From assembly GCA_032821775.1 (NCBI GenBank), contig JAVLRN010000003.1, forward strand, positions 372,001-436,000: DNA of 64,000 nt, given 5' to 3'. Each line of letters starts with the position of its first letter. The stretch's first letter is position 1. A program made the position numbers and the translations under genes. Below the pieces are notes generated by a model. That model had not been told where the DNA came from. It did not search any database and was given only the letters and a program-made list of their open reading frames with translations. Positions 44,114 through 54,997 of the stretch are shown here, one piece after another. The DNA comes from Sanguinoderma infundibulare (taxonomy: Eukaryota > Basidiomycota > Agaricomycetes > Polyporales > Polyporaceae).

Positions 44114-45516
44114 AGTTTTGATGGTGCGAGGACATGCAACATTGATGTGGAGATGTTGAGTGATAATGAGACTGAGTGTGTCGAGAACGTGCATCATCCC
44201 TCGATGCACGTCTGTGCAATTGGGAGCAATCCAGGGACTCCTCGGGTGGTGGGCTATTCGCATGAGAGTTGCATGGCATATCTACATCTTCTCCATCACT
44301 CCTTCTTGTGGGCGATGGGACATCTGTGGGAAATGCATCAGGCTGTCGATGGAGAGCAAGCACACAGAGATGGCCACCCCTATCTGGACTGGACAAGGCA
44401 GATCCAGACACTATCAATGTCAGCAACCGAGACCACCAGAGCTCAGATTCATACACATTCAACCGCAAAACCTGCGAGTGATAACTTGCAGTGTCCTCTG
44501 ATGCACACCAGAAGTCACAGGCTGAACACCTCAAGACTGTGGGATGCCGACTACCACCCAACCTCCCTGAGGACATCTTTTGGCAGAGCATCAGGCAATG
44601 GGTGATGGACTTGGAGACAGTTCCATGTCTTGAACTACCTGGGGAAGTTCAAGACATGGTACATCTCATGGCCGGGTTGCTTAGATAGAGGGGGTGGGGA
44701 CAGCTGACTGGTATGCACCTTTCACTGGGAGCAACTTCTTACCACTCTGAGTAGAGTCACCTGGACCTTCATGATCGTCGGCTTGCTGGGGTAGTGGGTC
44801 CTGGTCATGGCAGTGTCAATGTCCTGTGTTGCGATTGCGGTTCCGAGACAGAGCAGGGTCGGCTTCCTCAGATGGCGGATTGAGAGGTTGACCCTGCTCC
44901 AATCACCCAGCCAAGCGATCATGCCTTCGTAATGCATCAGAAAGTCAGTCCCTCTCACGTCCATGAGAGTTGTCACAGTCCCAGCAGGGGTGGTCACGTG
45001 ACCTGTAATGGCCATGATTGCAGGATCTATTGTGGTCCTGCCGGACATTGCAGTCGCAGGTTTAAGACCTCAACCTCAGTCTGTTTGCAGGGCGAGGGGA
45101 CCGGGAGCAACCGTATATGTATCTGCCAAAAGGGATGAGTATATGTGCATATATGTGCATGTATATATGCACCTAAGTCGACATATGAGTACTTACTTTG
45201 CTTGGATTGCCCTCTGGTTACCCACCATTGTGCTGGTTGTTGTGAGCTTGCTTGGAGAGCGGGTCTGGCCAGTGAAAGGGAGGAAGATGATGGCACAAAG
45301 CAAAGAGATGAGTTGGGGAACTTTGGGGCAACAGACGGTATTTTGAGGAAGCAAGAATGCATCCAAAACCAGAATGATGCAACACATTGGGGCGCATAAT
45401 CACAAGGACACCCTCATTATGTGATTGTTATTCTGCCCTTTGGGCATCGGTTGCAATCAATAACACTTGCCTCTCCCACCCACACAGCCTGAACAGGCTG
45501 CCTCTCCATCCTCTCT
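44114..45516. other. Sequence without recognised genes
   Basis: Mostly degenerate. If TR-GAG 2 is skipped, one frame runs from about 42582 into 44109-44600 without a stop at the junction. The element therefore inserted into an open frame of unknown identity. Short ATGTGCAT repeats lie near 45141-45175. Confidence 0.3.
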
Positions 45517-45957
45517 GTGTCTGTGTGGAGTTACCTCCGCATACAGGCACGTCTCGACTTCAGCATCGACATGATGACGACGATGATGATGACAACCACC
45601 ACCACCACCACCACCACCCCCACCCCTGTGAGTTATAACTCACAGTCATATCTGTTCTCCCACCCACGCACCCCACAAACCTCATCCGCCGTCTATAGCC
45701 CCCCGCCAATGTCACCTGCCACCCGTTGCCCGCTGCCCATTGCCTGCCCAGTGCCCATCACCCACCACCCACTGAGCCTTGCTCACCCGCTGAGCCTCAC
45801 TCATCCCCTGATGCGGCTCCTCTTGCTCCTCGTGGTTTTTTTCCTTGTCCTGATGTGTAGTGTATGCAAAGGCTGCAGCGTTGAGTTCACTGATATTTCC
45901 CAACATCGACTCAAGTGCCCCAAGGCCCTCCAGCTCCTTGACGGTGGCCTGAAATGA
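45517..45957 (+). CDS. ORF with Cys-rich end, unknown
   Basis: A 146-codon frame. The first half is low complexity (a Thr run from an ACC microsatellite at 45595-45626). The end reads CSVCKGCSVEFTDISQHRLKCPKA, a possible C2HC zinc finger of the kind found at the N-termini of some basidiomycete DNA-transposon proteins (Plavaka-like). This is a weak resemblance only. Downstream frames to 46720 (PAFVEMTSLHSAHVRWA, NIVPSFLRGLPEHL) could be later pieces of the same decayed gene. Confidence 0.25.
   Translation: MSVWSYLRIQARLDFSIDMMTTMMMTTTTTTTTTPTPVSYNSQSYLFSHPRTPQTSSAVYSPPPMSPATRCPLPIACPVPITHHPLSLAHPLSLTHPLMRLLLLLVVFFLVLMCSVCKGCSVEFTDISQHRLKCPKALQLLDGGLK
45595..45626. repeat. (ACC)n microsatellite
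   Basis: An ACC run ending in a C-rich stretch, within the unknown ORF. Confidence 0.85.
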
Positions 45958-47154
45958 CATGTTGAAGAGGCAAGTGAACACTACACCCAACGCGCTGCCA
46001 AGAGGCTGAAATGGGAGAACAAGCAGAGGGCTCAGATCAAGGAGAAAGCATGGAAGGAGAGAGAATGGTGGGTGCAACTCGAGGTATGTACCTGTTGCTC
46101 ACTCATACTAGGTGGGGGCCAGCAGTGGACTTCTTCACCTTGGAGGTGAATGAAAGCGATGGATATCGTTGTCAGCTAGAATGAGAAAGAAGCAGAGCCA
46201 TTGGCATCGTTGAGGGTGATGTGCAGGCCAATTGCCGCTCAACAATTGCATGCTGATCACCTGTATGCAGGCCAAAAGGGCTGCCAGCATGCCCGCGTTT
46301 GTCGAAATGACCAGCCTTCATAGTGCCCATGTGCGATGGGCACCTGCAAAACTTCGGAACATAGTTCCCTCATTTTTGCGGGGGTTGCCCGAGCACCTTA
46401 CCCCTGTCACTGCTGCTGCTCCCTCTCCGCATCCTAATAATGCTGCTCTCTCCCCCGGTGAGCCTCCCATGGACCCTCCACAACCAGAAGCAATCTCACA
46501 TCCACCATCTCCACCACAAGACTATGTCGAGGATACCCCTGAGCAGCCCAGTGCCAAAGATGCTCCATACGCTGATGGGTGTATGGTCAGTCTATGTGCA
46601 AACAGAGGACCGAAGTCATCTGGGCAAGGTCTGATATGTGTGCGAGGGACTCGGGTGCTTGAGAGACTCCAAAGAGCTGGCACTAGATGTATAAAATCCC
46701 GGGTGTGGAATCAGTGAACCTCAAAGAGGAACAACAAACATCGATGAGGCGATGAGGTGTGGTGACGGGAAACGAAGGGGAATGGGGAATAGAGACTCGA
46801 AACAGCGAGCAGTCACTGTTGTGACTATGAGCGGGAACATCGAAAATGAAATGGCTGAGAAAACGGCAAATGTACGTGCAATGTCAGCAACTCGCTAGTT
46901 GCAGACCGTAGAGCACAGAAGTGAGAGATCCATGTCGTCGGGAGGTAGAAATCTCCTCTATAAAACTCGAACATACACAGGCTATATACCTACAGAAGAT
47001 AGCCAATCAAAAACATCTAAAAGACATTGGCCAATAAAAAACCTGTAAAACTGCAAGGAAGAGAAGTACGTGCACACTGAGTATGCCAGAGCACACCAGC
47101 ATCACAGTGGTGCGACACGGTCACATGTACGTGTCCAAGTGGGGAGGACTGATC
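45958..47154. other. Sequence without supported genes, left flank of Gypsy B
   Basis: Only broken frames occur. One of 161 codons at 46232-46717 is Pro-rich and of unknown origin. Confidence 0.3.
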
Positions 47155-47159
47155 GACCT
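47155..47159 (+). repeat. Target-site duplication of Gypsy B, left
   Basis: GACCT, repeated at 57607-57611. Confidence 0.88.
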
Positions 47160-47340
47160 TGTAAAGGACATTTAGTATAGCACTTGATTACATAATATCG
47201 TAGGTACTCAGTCCTGTATGTGCGGTAAGGTGACTCCAGCCTTACCACCACCACCCCACTAGTGTACCCGTCGCCCTCAATATCAGGACGTTGACGAGTT
47301 ACACCCGGGGCCCTGGAGGCTCAACCCTTGTGCTTTTACA
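47160..47340 (+). repeat. 5' LTR of Gypsy B
   Basis: 181 bp; differs from the 3' LTR at roughly ten positions, nearly all transitions. Confidence 0.92.
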
Positions 47341-47544
47341 TCTTTTTTAACTCACTTTTGTCTCGATTTCTCGGCGACACTCGACTCTGACTTGCTTGGA
47401 AAATTTTCAGACTCGAATCGACTTCTCGGCGACACTCCCCCGGACTCGCCCCGACTTCGATTCCTCGGACAACACTTCAGCGACACTCGACTCGACTCGC
47501 TGAAGCCCTCAACTCCGATTTGGACAACTCCCTGGTGACACTCA
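47341..47544 (+). other. Leader of Gypsy B
   Basis: A 204-bp leader with a repeated CGGCGACACTC / GCGACACTCGACTC motif. No tRNA primer site is evident. Confidence 0.5.
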
Positions 47545-50500
47545 ATGCATTCGCCCCGGAACGTCCCCCGCCGGGACACACCTCCGCACTTCCTGCAACC
47601 AGAGCCCATCAGGGCTCCCACAGGACATCAAAACGCGGTTGACATGACCGCATTCGACCCCTCAAGCTTCGCCATGGCTTGCTCGCACGAGACGAGCCGC
47701 TACGGCGGCAGCCAGGGGTTCTCGGATGGCCTCAACACCATCTGGCTGCCAACTCGAGCGCGCAATCCCGGCGCACTCTTCCCTTCACCCCTGTCGCCGT
47801 CGCCTAGACGGGAAGCATCCGGCTTCAGAACTGCCAGCATGGACCAGACGGGGGTGATAGGTGAGTCCCATTTGTACAATTTCCGCCCCCATTCAACACC
47901 CTATGCGCCACCCCCGGTTCAGGCGAGTCCCTCGCGGCTGGCTCCACAGCTGCCGCATGGCTCACCCCTGGGGCATGCAACATCCCCGCGACTGGCGCAA
48001 TCGCTGTCATATGGGTCTCTGCCTTCTGAGCAGAGACCGTTGAGCGCGAGGAGTCAGCCGCGCGACATTGTGGCCGCGTATGAGATGGCTCTGACAGCAT
48101 ATCAGAGCTCTCTCATGATGCAGGTATCTTTGCATTCCCAGCAGCTGTCCGAACACTCGCGTGAGCTCGCTACGCTCCATGCGAAGTCGGATGCTGTATT
48201 GCGCGAATATGCAAATGAGGTGCGCGCGGCTCAGGCCCGCACCAATCGTGCTGCGGACGATAACCAGCGAATGATGCTGGATATCGAGCGGATGATCGCA
48301 GACTCTCGGCGGGCCCTCAACCTCCCGCCGCTGACCTCAATTGTGTCCCCTCCGCCTCTGCCTGTACTGCCGCCACTGTCACACTCAGCCCCGCCTGTAA
48401 ATACCAGTAGTTTAGATAGGTATCCAAGTGTGACTAGGGCGAACACCTCACCACCATCTGTGCCCAGTCATGAGCCCGAGCGTGCACTGACTGAGTATAG
48501 TGAACATCTACCACATCGCCACCCATCTGAGTCGCTCGATGAGTTTGACGAATGGGTGGGTCGATTGGCCCGACAGCAGAGTCGCATCACCACGGCTATC
48601 CACTCAAGCGTGGATAGCCTCGCCCAGAGCGTGAGACAACTGTCCACCAACAGTCAATCCGCTCCTGCAGGCGTGAGCTCTGGTTACCCACCTGAGATTA
48701 CACATGGTGTGCCTCAAGAAGCTGATCGCTATGCAGCGTATCGGCCGCTCTACAATGACATCCTCAATGAGCAGCATGAATGTGCTCGTCGAGCTAATGA
48801 AGAGTACGAGCAGCGAGCTGAGGCTGACTCTCATCATGCAGCGCATGCCCCCCACGGCTCATATTCTGGAGTCAGTGCTCCGCCACATATGGGCTACACC
48901 CCACAGTCGACAGCGGCCCCACAGACTGTCCCAATGTCTGTGCAGTTCAATGTACCGCCACAGTCGATTTCAGATGCTAGAGCCACATATGCAAATTGTC
49001 ACCAGCCAATGCCTGTGTATATGGCTGGCCAGCCAGTGAGCGTATTGCAGTCAGCTGCAGGCCAGATGAGTGCATCTGCCACAGCTGGATTACCCTGCTT
49101 GAGCAACCCGCACCTCGACGGGTTGCTACAGCAGGTGATGTGCAACATCCAGTACAAGGTGGGACAACCACTTCCACCTCTACCTGAGGGTGCGAAACAG
49201 CCTAAGATTGAGATGCCGCCTAAGTACAGCGGATCTAGTGATCATCAGGCATTTTATCGCTGGCTCGATGGCATATTGAACTGGATGCGAGCTTACAATC
49301 TGTGCGGTCCTCAGGCTGATTTCCATCGACTGAGGTACCTGCGCCAGCACCTTGAAAGAGATGCTGAAGAGTGGTACACTTGTGAAGTGGACCACCCGAA
49401 CATTGCTGGTGTCCCAACGTTTGAGGAGGTAATCTGTGCGATGCATGCCAGATTCATCCACTCTAACACGGCTGCCAAGGCGACTGAGAACTTTGTGTGG
49501 TGCTCATACACCTCTCGTGGTGTTGAGCAATTTGCTGAGGATCTCAAGCAGCGAGCTGCTGAGATGATTGAGCATCCGAACATCTATGAGATGCGCATGC
49601 GGTTGTTCGATGGACTCCCTGCTCACATGCGGAAGGACTTGGTTCACCGTGGCGTGTCACCTGAGTACTGTGACTGGACAACCATCCTCGAGAATGCACG
49701 GCAGCTCGAGGAGGCATACCGGCAGACAGAACTAGCGTCCACCCACCAGTTGTCAGTATACAACCATGCGAACAGTCGAGCTTGTGAGCATGCGACTGAG
49801 ACTCAGCGCCATGACCGTGACTGATCTCGCTCATGGTCGTGAGGCAGACCGTTTGAGAGACGGTCAGAGTGCACCGACAGGCATGAGCGGCGTGATAGAG
49901 ATGACCGTGGACGGTGTGATTCCAAGACACGGTTCCCTCACCACCCGCCCACACCAGGGCCATCTGCAATGAAGGATGTGCCCAAGGACAATGCGTGCTA
50001 TGCATGCGGAAAAGTTGGCCATTTCAAAGGTGATCCTCAGTGCCCAAAGTACAAGGACGCTGGCCAATCTGCCTCAGCCACTTTTCGGCATAAAGCCCAC
50101 TTCCATGCTCAGCGGGTAGTTGACAAGGAGGAGGATGACATGCGAGATGGCTGGGGAGGATCTCAGCTAGAGTCTGAGCACCACTCTCCCGATTCACAGC
50201 GTGAACCAGAGGGGGAGGATGACTCAGGCTCTGACAGCTCAGAAATTCTCCATGCTCACGCAATGCGCATCCTTGAACAGGAAGATGTGCATCGAGATTC
50301 TGCGGAATCCCAACCAGTGACTGCAATGTGTGCGATGTGGGCAGTCACAGTTGAGGAAATTGAGGATGAGTATTATATTCATCAGCGCATACGTCGAGAG
50401 GACCCACAGAGTGAGGACTCTGGAGTTCAACTCAATGCAATGCATGCCTCAAAAGCCCAGACACCAATGGAGTTTCGGTCGACTGTGTGGCGGAAAGATG

Positions 50501-53500
50501 AGTCTGCAACCGCACAGCCCAACCGTGACCCTGACGGTCAGGCTGTACTGAGTGCAATGGTCGAAATTGCTGGCAATCTGGCATATTCGATGTTTGACTC
50601 AGGCAGCACAACCAGTGGTGTTACCCCGGAGTACAGCCATATCATGAAAACTCCCAAGGTTGTACTTGAGGACCAGGTCGTTCTGCAACTCAGTTGTGCA
50701 GGCTCTCGCTCCAAAATTAACTATGGAACGAGAGCCCCAGTCACAATTGGACCACTGCAGAAGGAAATCACCTACTTTGATGTGGTAAACTTGGATCGGT
50801 ATGACTGCGTGTTCGGAACTCCATTCATGAATGAACACGGAGTTGTACTTGACTTCAAGAACCGGGAGATCATCATTCAAGGCCACCGCATCTCAGCATT
50901 TAGTCATGAGGAGGACACTGCATTCCGCACTAAGCGTCATCGCGAGCAGAGTGCAGAAAGGTCAAAGAATCCCAATTGACTCGCAAAGACCCACAGTGTG
51001 TCTCACAAGCACAAGCAGACCACTGTGGAGGAAGTTGAGGATGTAGAGTGGCATACCGCAAAAGAAAAACCCAAATTAGCTGCAGACCACCCCTCGCTGT
51101 TGCTGTCTTCAGACGATGAAGACACTGACACAGAGGACAAGCCCCGCGATGCGCGGCAGCACAAACCAAAGCCTGAAGAGCCAAAATACTCACCACGGAG
51201 GGTACACATTGACTACCCTGACCGTGAATACTTTGCCTACTCCAGAGTGAAGAAGCGACCACATGAAAAGGCTAGCCCCATGCCAGGTATTGCTCCTCAC
51301 AACTATGTACCCATGCACTCATCCAAAGGAGTGAGGTGTGATAAGTATGGTCGTGAGGATCCACTCGGAGTAAATGAACAGATGGAACTGGAGATCAAGC
51401 AGTACTTCCGGGAGTCCCCAGAAGGCACGGCAAAGGACAGCCCCCACTCCTCACACTCAGAAGCAGATATCCCTGCGCTTCGAGCGAAATGGACGGAGGA
51501 GGTTGCTGATCTCACTGGTGAAATACCTCCTGAGCTACCACCATTCCGGGAGGTAAACCACCGCATACCACTGGTAGATGAGAATAAGCGGTACAATTAC
51601 CACCATCCACGATGCCCAGATGCTCTCAAAGGTGAACTTCGAGAGAAGATGGACAAGTATCTGAAGGCTGGATGGTGGGAGATGTGACCCGCACCGCAAG
51701 CTGCACCACTTCTTTGTGTCTACAAAAAGAATGGTAAGCTGCGCACAGTAGTCGATGCACAACAGCGCAATGAAAACACCATTAAGGATGTGACTCCATT
51801 CCCTGACCAGGAGAACATCCGCAATGATGTTGCGCGGTCACCATACCGGTCTAAGATTGATATGTCAGATGCATACGAGCAGATCCGCATCGAGGCTGCT
51901 GACATATAGAAGACTGCGTTTGCCACCATCTATGGGACTGCAGTCTCATTTGTTATGCAACAAGGAGACTGCAATGCACCTAGCACCTTTCAGCGACTCA
52001 TGACATGGATATTTTGTGAGTACATAGGTGTGTTCGTGCATGTATATCTAGATGATATTTTTGTGTTCTCCAACTCAGTGGAGGAGCATGAGCAACATCT
52101 CAAGCTCGTGTTCGATCAGTTGCATGAACACAAGCTGTTTCTCAGCAAGTCGAAGCTCGACTTGTACTCCACCAGCATGGACTGCCTGGGACACCTCATA
52201 GACAGCAAAGGACTCCACGCTGACTCAGACAAGCTGTCGCGCATCCGAGACTGGAGACCAATGCGCTCGCTAGAGGAAGTACAGCGGTTCCTGGAACTGG
52301 TACAATATTTGGCCCATTTCTTACCAGACGTCTCAGCCTATACATCACCGCTTGAGTCGATCTGCAAGAATGGCCAACCATTCCACTGGTGACCGATTCA
52401 CCAGGCCTGCCTTGACCGCATCAAGGGCCTGGCGAGTCGCACGCCAATTCTAAAGCCGATTGATCCCAACTCCAATGAACCCATCTGGGTAATAACGGAT
52501 GCATCAGTCTATGGAGTTGGTGCAATGTATGGGCAAGGCCCTGACTGGCGCACATGCAGGCCAGCAGGTTTTATGTCCAAGAAGTTCTCATCTACTCAAT
52601 GCTCCTATCACACGTATGAGCAAGAGGCTCTCGGTGTGATTGAAGCATTGATGAAGTGGGAGGACCGGCTGATTGGTCACAAGTTTTTCATTGCGACTGA
52701 CCACCAGGCTCTCACTCAAATGCGCAAAGTCATCCGCAATTCGCGCAACAGCAGGCTCATCCGCTGGGCCGAATACATTAATCGCTTTGATGCCACCATC
52801 ATGCATGTTGATGGAGAGGAGAACAAAGTGGCAGACTTTCTCTCTCGCTATTATGAGAATGACACTCCTGCTGATGTCCACCCTCATGCCATGTATGTGA
52901 ATGCAGACATTCGGCTCAATCCTGAGCTTGACGAACTCCCTGAGCTACGCCAGGAGGAAGTTGAGCATGAGATTGCCCTCAGAGTCATGGAACTCAGGAG
53001 GAACCGCAAGCCGTCTGCCAAGGCAAGTGATCCAAACAATGTAGCAAACACTTACTTTCAGCGCAAGCCAAAAGTGAGCAAGCCACAACATGTTCGGCCA
53101 TTCGACCACATCGAGAGCCGTGAGATTGAAGCAGCTGAGATGCATGTGGCTGCGGAAGTACCTGGGTCAACTGAGGGCAACCCTAGCCAGTCAGTTGTTC
53201 AGGAAAACTTGCCACAGACACCTACCGCTGAGGCAGTCACTCCTACCCCTACTACTAGGGAAGCGGAGAACCCCACACTGAGAGATGCATTCCAAGATGG
53301 CCCAAAACTCGACACTATCATCGAGTCGGACCCTGGATTTATCCCTGCAATCAAGGTGGGTTATGCAGAGGACTCACTATTCAAAAAGATAATAGCAAGT
53401 CCCACCACATACCCCAACTTCAGTCTACATGAGGGACTTTTATATGTTCGCACGCGGCTGGGGTTTGAGTGCCTGTGTGTGCCCCGAGTTAAGTACAAAA

Positions 53501-54828
53501 ACAAATATAAGCTTACCGAGTTGGTACTTGACATGGGTCATCGCATGCTCAGCCATTTGGGTCCGCGCAAAACCAATGAATACCTGCGTCGATGGGCTTG
53601 GTGGCCTAGCATGACACAGGAAATTCACAAGTTTTGTGCTACCTGTGGGACTTGTCAGATGTCCAAAACCAGCAACAGGCCGACCGCCGCCTGGTTACAC
53701 CCTCTGTCAATTCCCTTATTCCCCTGGCAATCATCGGGAATAGACTTCCTTGGTCCATTCCCTGATGTCAGTGGTTTTAACTACATTTGGGTAGTTATAT
53801 GCCGCCTCACCAACATGATTCACCTGATACCCTGTCGAGTTACTGATACAGCGTCTGACCTCGCAGTGACTTACATCCGCGAAGTCATTCGTCTGCATGG
53901 AGTGCCTGAGACAATTGTCTCAGACCGTGACTCTTGGTTCTGGCGTGAGGTGCACAGGCTACTCGGTACGAATCTGTTGATGTCAACAGCATTCCACCCA
54001 CAGACTGATGGTGCAACCGAGCGTGCGATCCACAATGTCGGGCAGATCTTGTGCTCAGTTGTGGAACCTGACCAGCGTAATTGGGTTGAAAAACTGCCAC
54101 TTGTAGAGTTCGCACTCAACACAAGTGTCAGCGCTTCAACCGGTTTCGCTCCCTTTGAGCTCAATTATGGTTACATGCCGAAAATGAGCTCATTTCCAAA
54201 TGTACCAAGCACGTTCCCTGGTGCGACTGCATTCGCAGAACGTGCTCGCCACAATTTGGAGCAGGCGCACGATGCTCTGATCGCTGCGAGGGTTGTTAGC
54301 ACTCACCAGGCTAACAAACATCGCTCCGATAGTGTCCCTGTGTTTCAGAAGGGTGATTTAGTTTTTTTATCAACAAAGAACTTATCACTCTCAAAGGGAC
54401 GCGCGCGGAAGCTTGCACCTAAGTATATTGGCCCATTTGTGGTGCTTGAAGCGCACCCAGATACGGCTACATATACGCTCGACATCCCACCGGATCTGCG
54501 GCGTCATCGGGTGCACCCTACGTTCAACGTGAGCTTACTAAAGCCACACGAGCCAAATGACGACTTGCTATCTCCAGCACGTGAAGTCAAACGGTTTTAT
54601 GACTTCGGAATGCCTGTAAATCTTGAGTGGCAAGTAGACGAGATCGCTGGGCACCAGTGGGATGGCGAAACACTCCAGTTTCTTGTCCACTGGACCACAG
54701 GCGAGCACACGTGGGAGGCACACAGCGAGTGTGATGAGCTCGAAGCTTTGGACAAATATTTACGGTTGCTCGGGGTTGTGGATGTCACGGAGTTGCCCCG
54801 CAGGCCCCGTGACGTCACTCCAATCTGA
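47545..54828 (+). pseudogene. gag-pol of Gypsy B, one frame with six stops
   Basis: The frame runs 2427 codons from ATG 47545 to TGA 54828 with stops at 49822, 49840, 50977, 51685, 51907 and 52390, and no frameshift. In order: a long Pro/Ser-rich N-terminus with a central helical part; capsid (KQPKIEMPPKYSGSSDHQAFYRWLD, 49195-49700); knuckle CYACGKVGHFKGDPQC (about 49999); retropepsin (MVEIAGNLAYSMFDSGSTTSGV, about 50557); RT (VYKKNGKLRTVVDAQQRN, YRSKIDMSDAYEQIRI, VYLDDIFVFSN); RNase H (VITDASVYGVGAMYG, FIATDHQALTQM); integrase (HRMLSHLGPRKTNEYL, CATCGTCQM, SGIDFLGPFPD, IVSDRDSWFWRE, FHPQTDGATERA); and chromodomain (LEWQVDEIAGHQWDGETLQF, HTWEAHSECDEL). Five stops are TGA and one is TAG. Confidence 0.92.
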
Positions 54829-54909
54829 TCGATCAGAGCCCGATCGCCAAGCGCGGGCGGCATGCCTGAACTGGCAGCCACCCGGCAAAGGCCGGGACCC
54901 CTCGATGAA

Positions 54910-54949
54910 GGAGTCTACTGACTGTCGCGTCTGCGCGTCAGTAGACTCC
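54910..54949 (+). other. 13-bp perfect hairpin after gag-pol
   Basis: GGAGTCTACTGAC and its exact reverse complement flank a 14-nt loop, between the gag-pol stop and the start of the second ORF. Its role is unknown. It could affect transcription or translation of ORF2. Confidence 0.6.
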
Positions 54950-54997
54950 ATCACCGCCTACTCCCCACTCTCGCTTCTCATCCCCCCTTGCTTTCCC

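Noticed and set aside
45517..46717. A Plavaka DNA transposon
   Set aside because: There is only a weak zinc-finger-like end and broken frames; no transposase core or terminal repeats were seen.
47545..49824. The 759-codon frame as a host gene
   Set aside because: It lies inside matching LTRs with a target duplication and continues in frame into retroviral protease and RT, so it is Gag.
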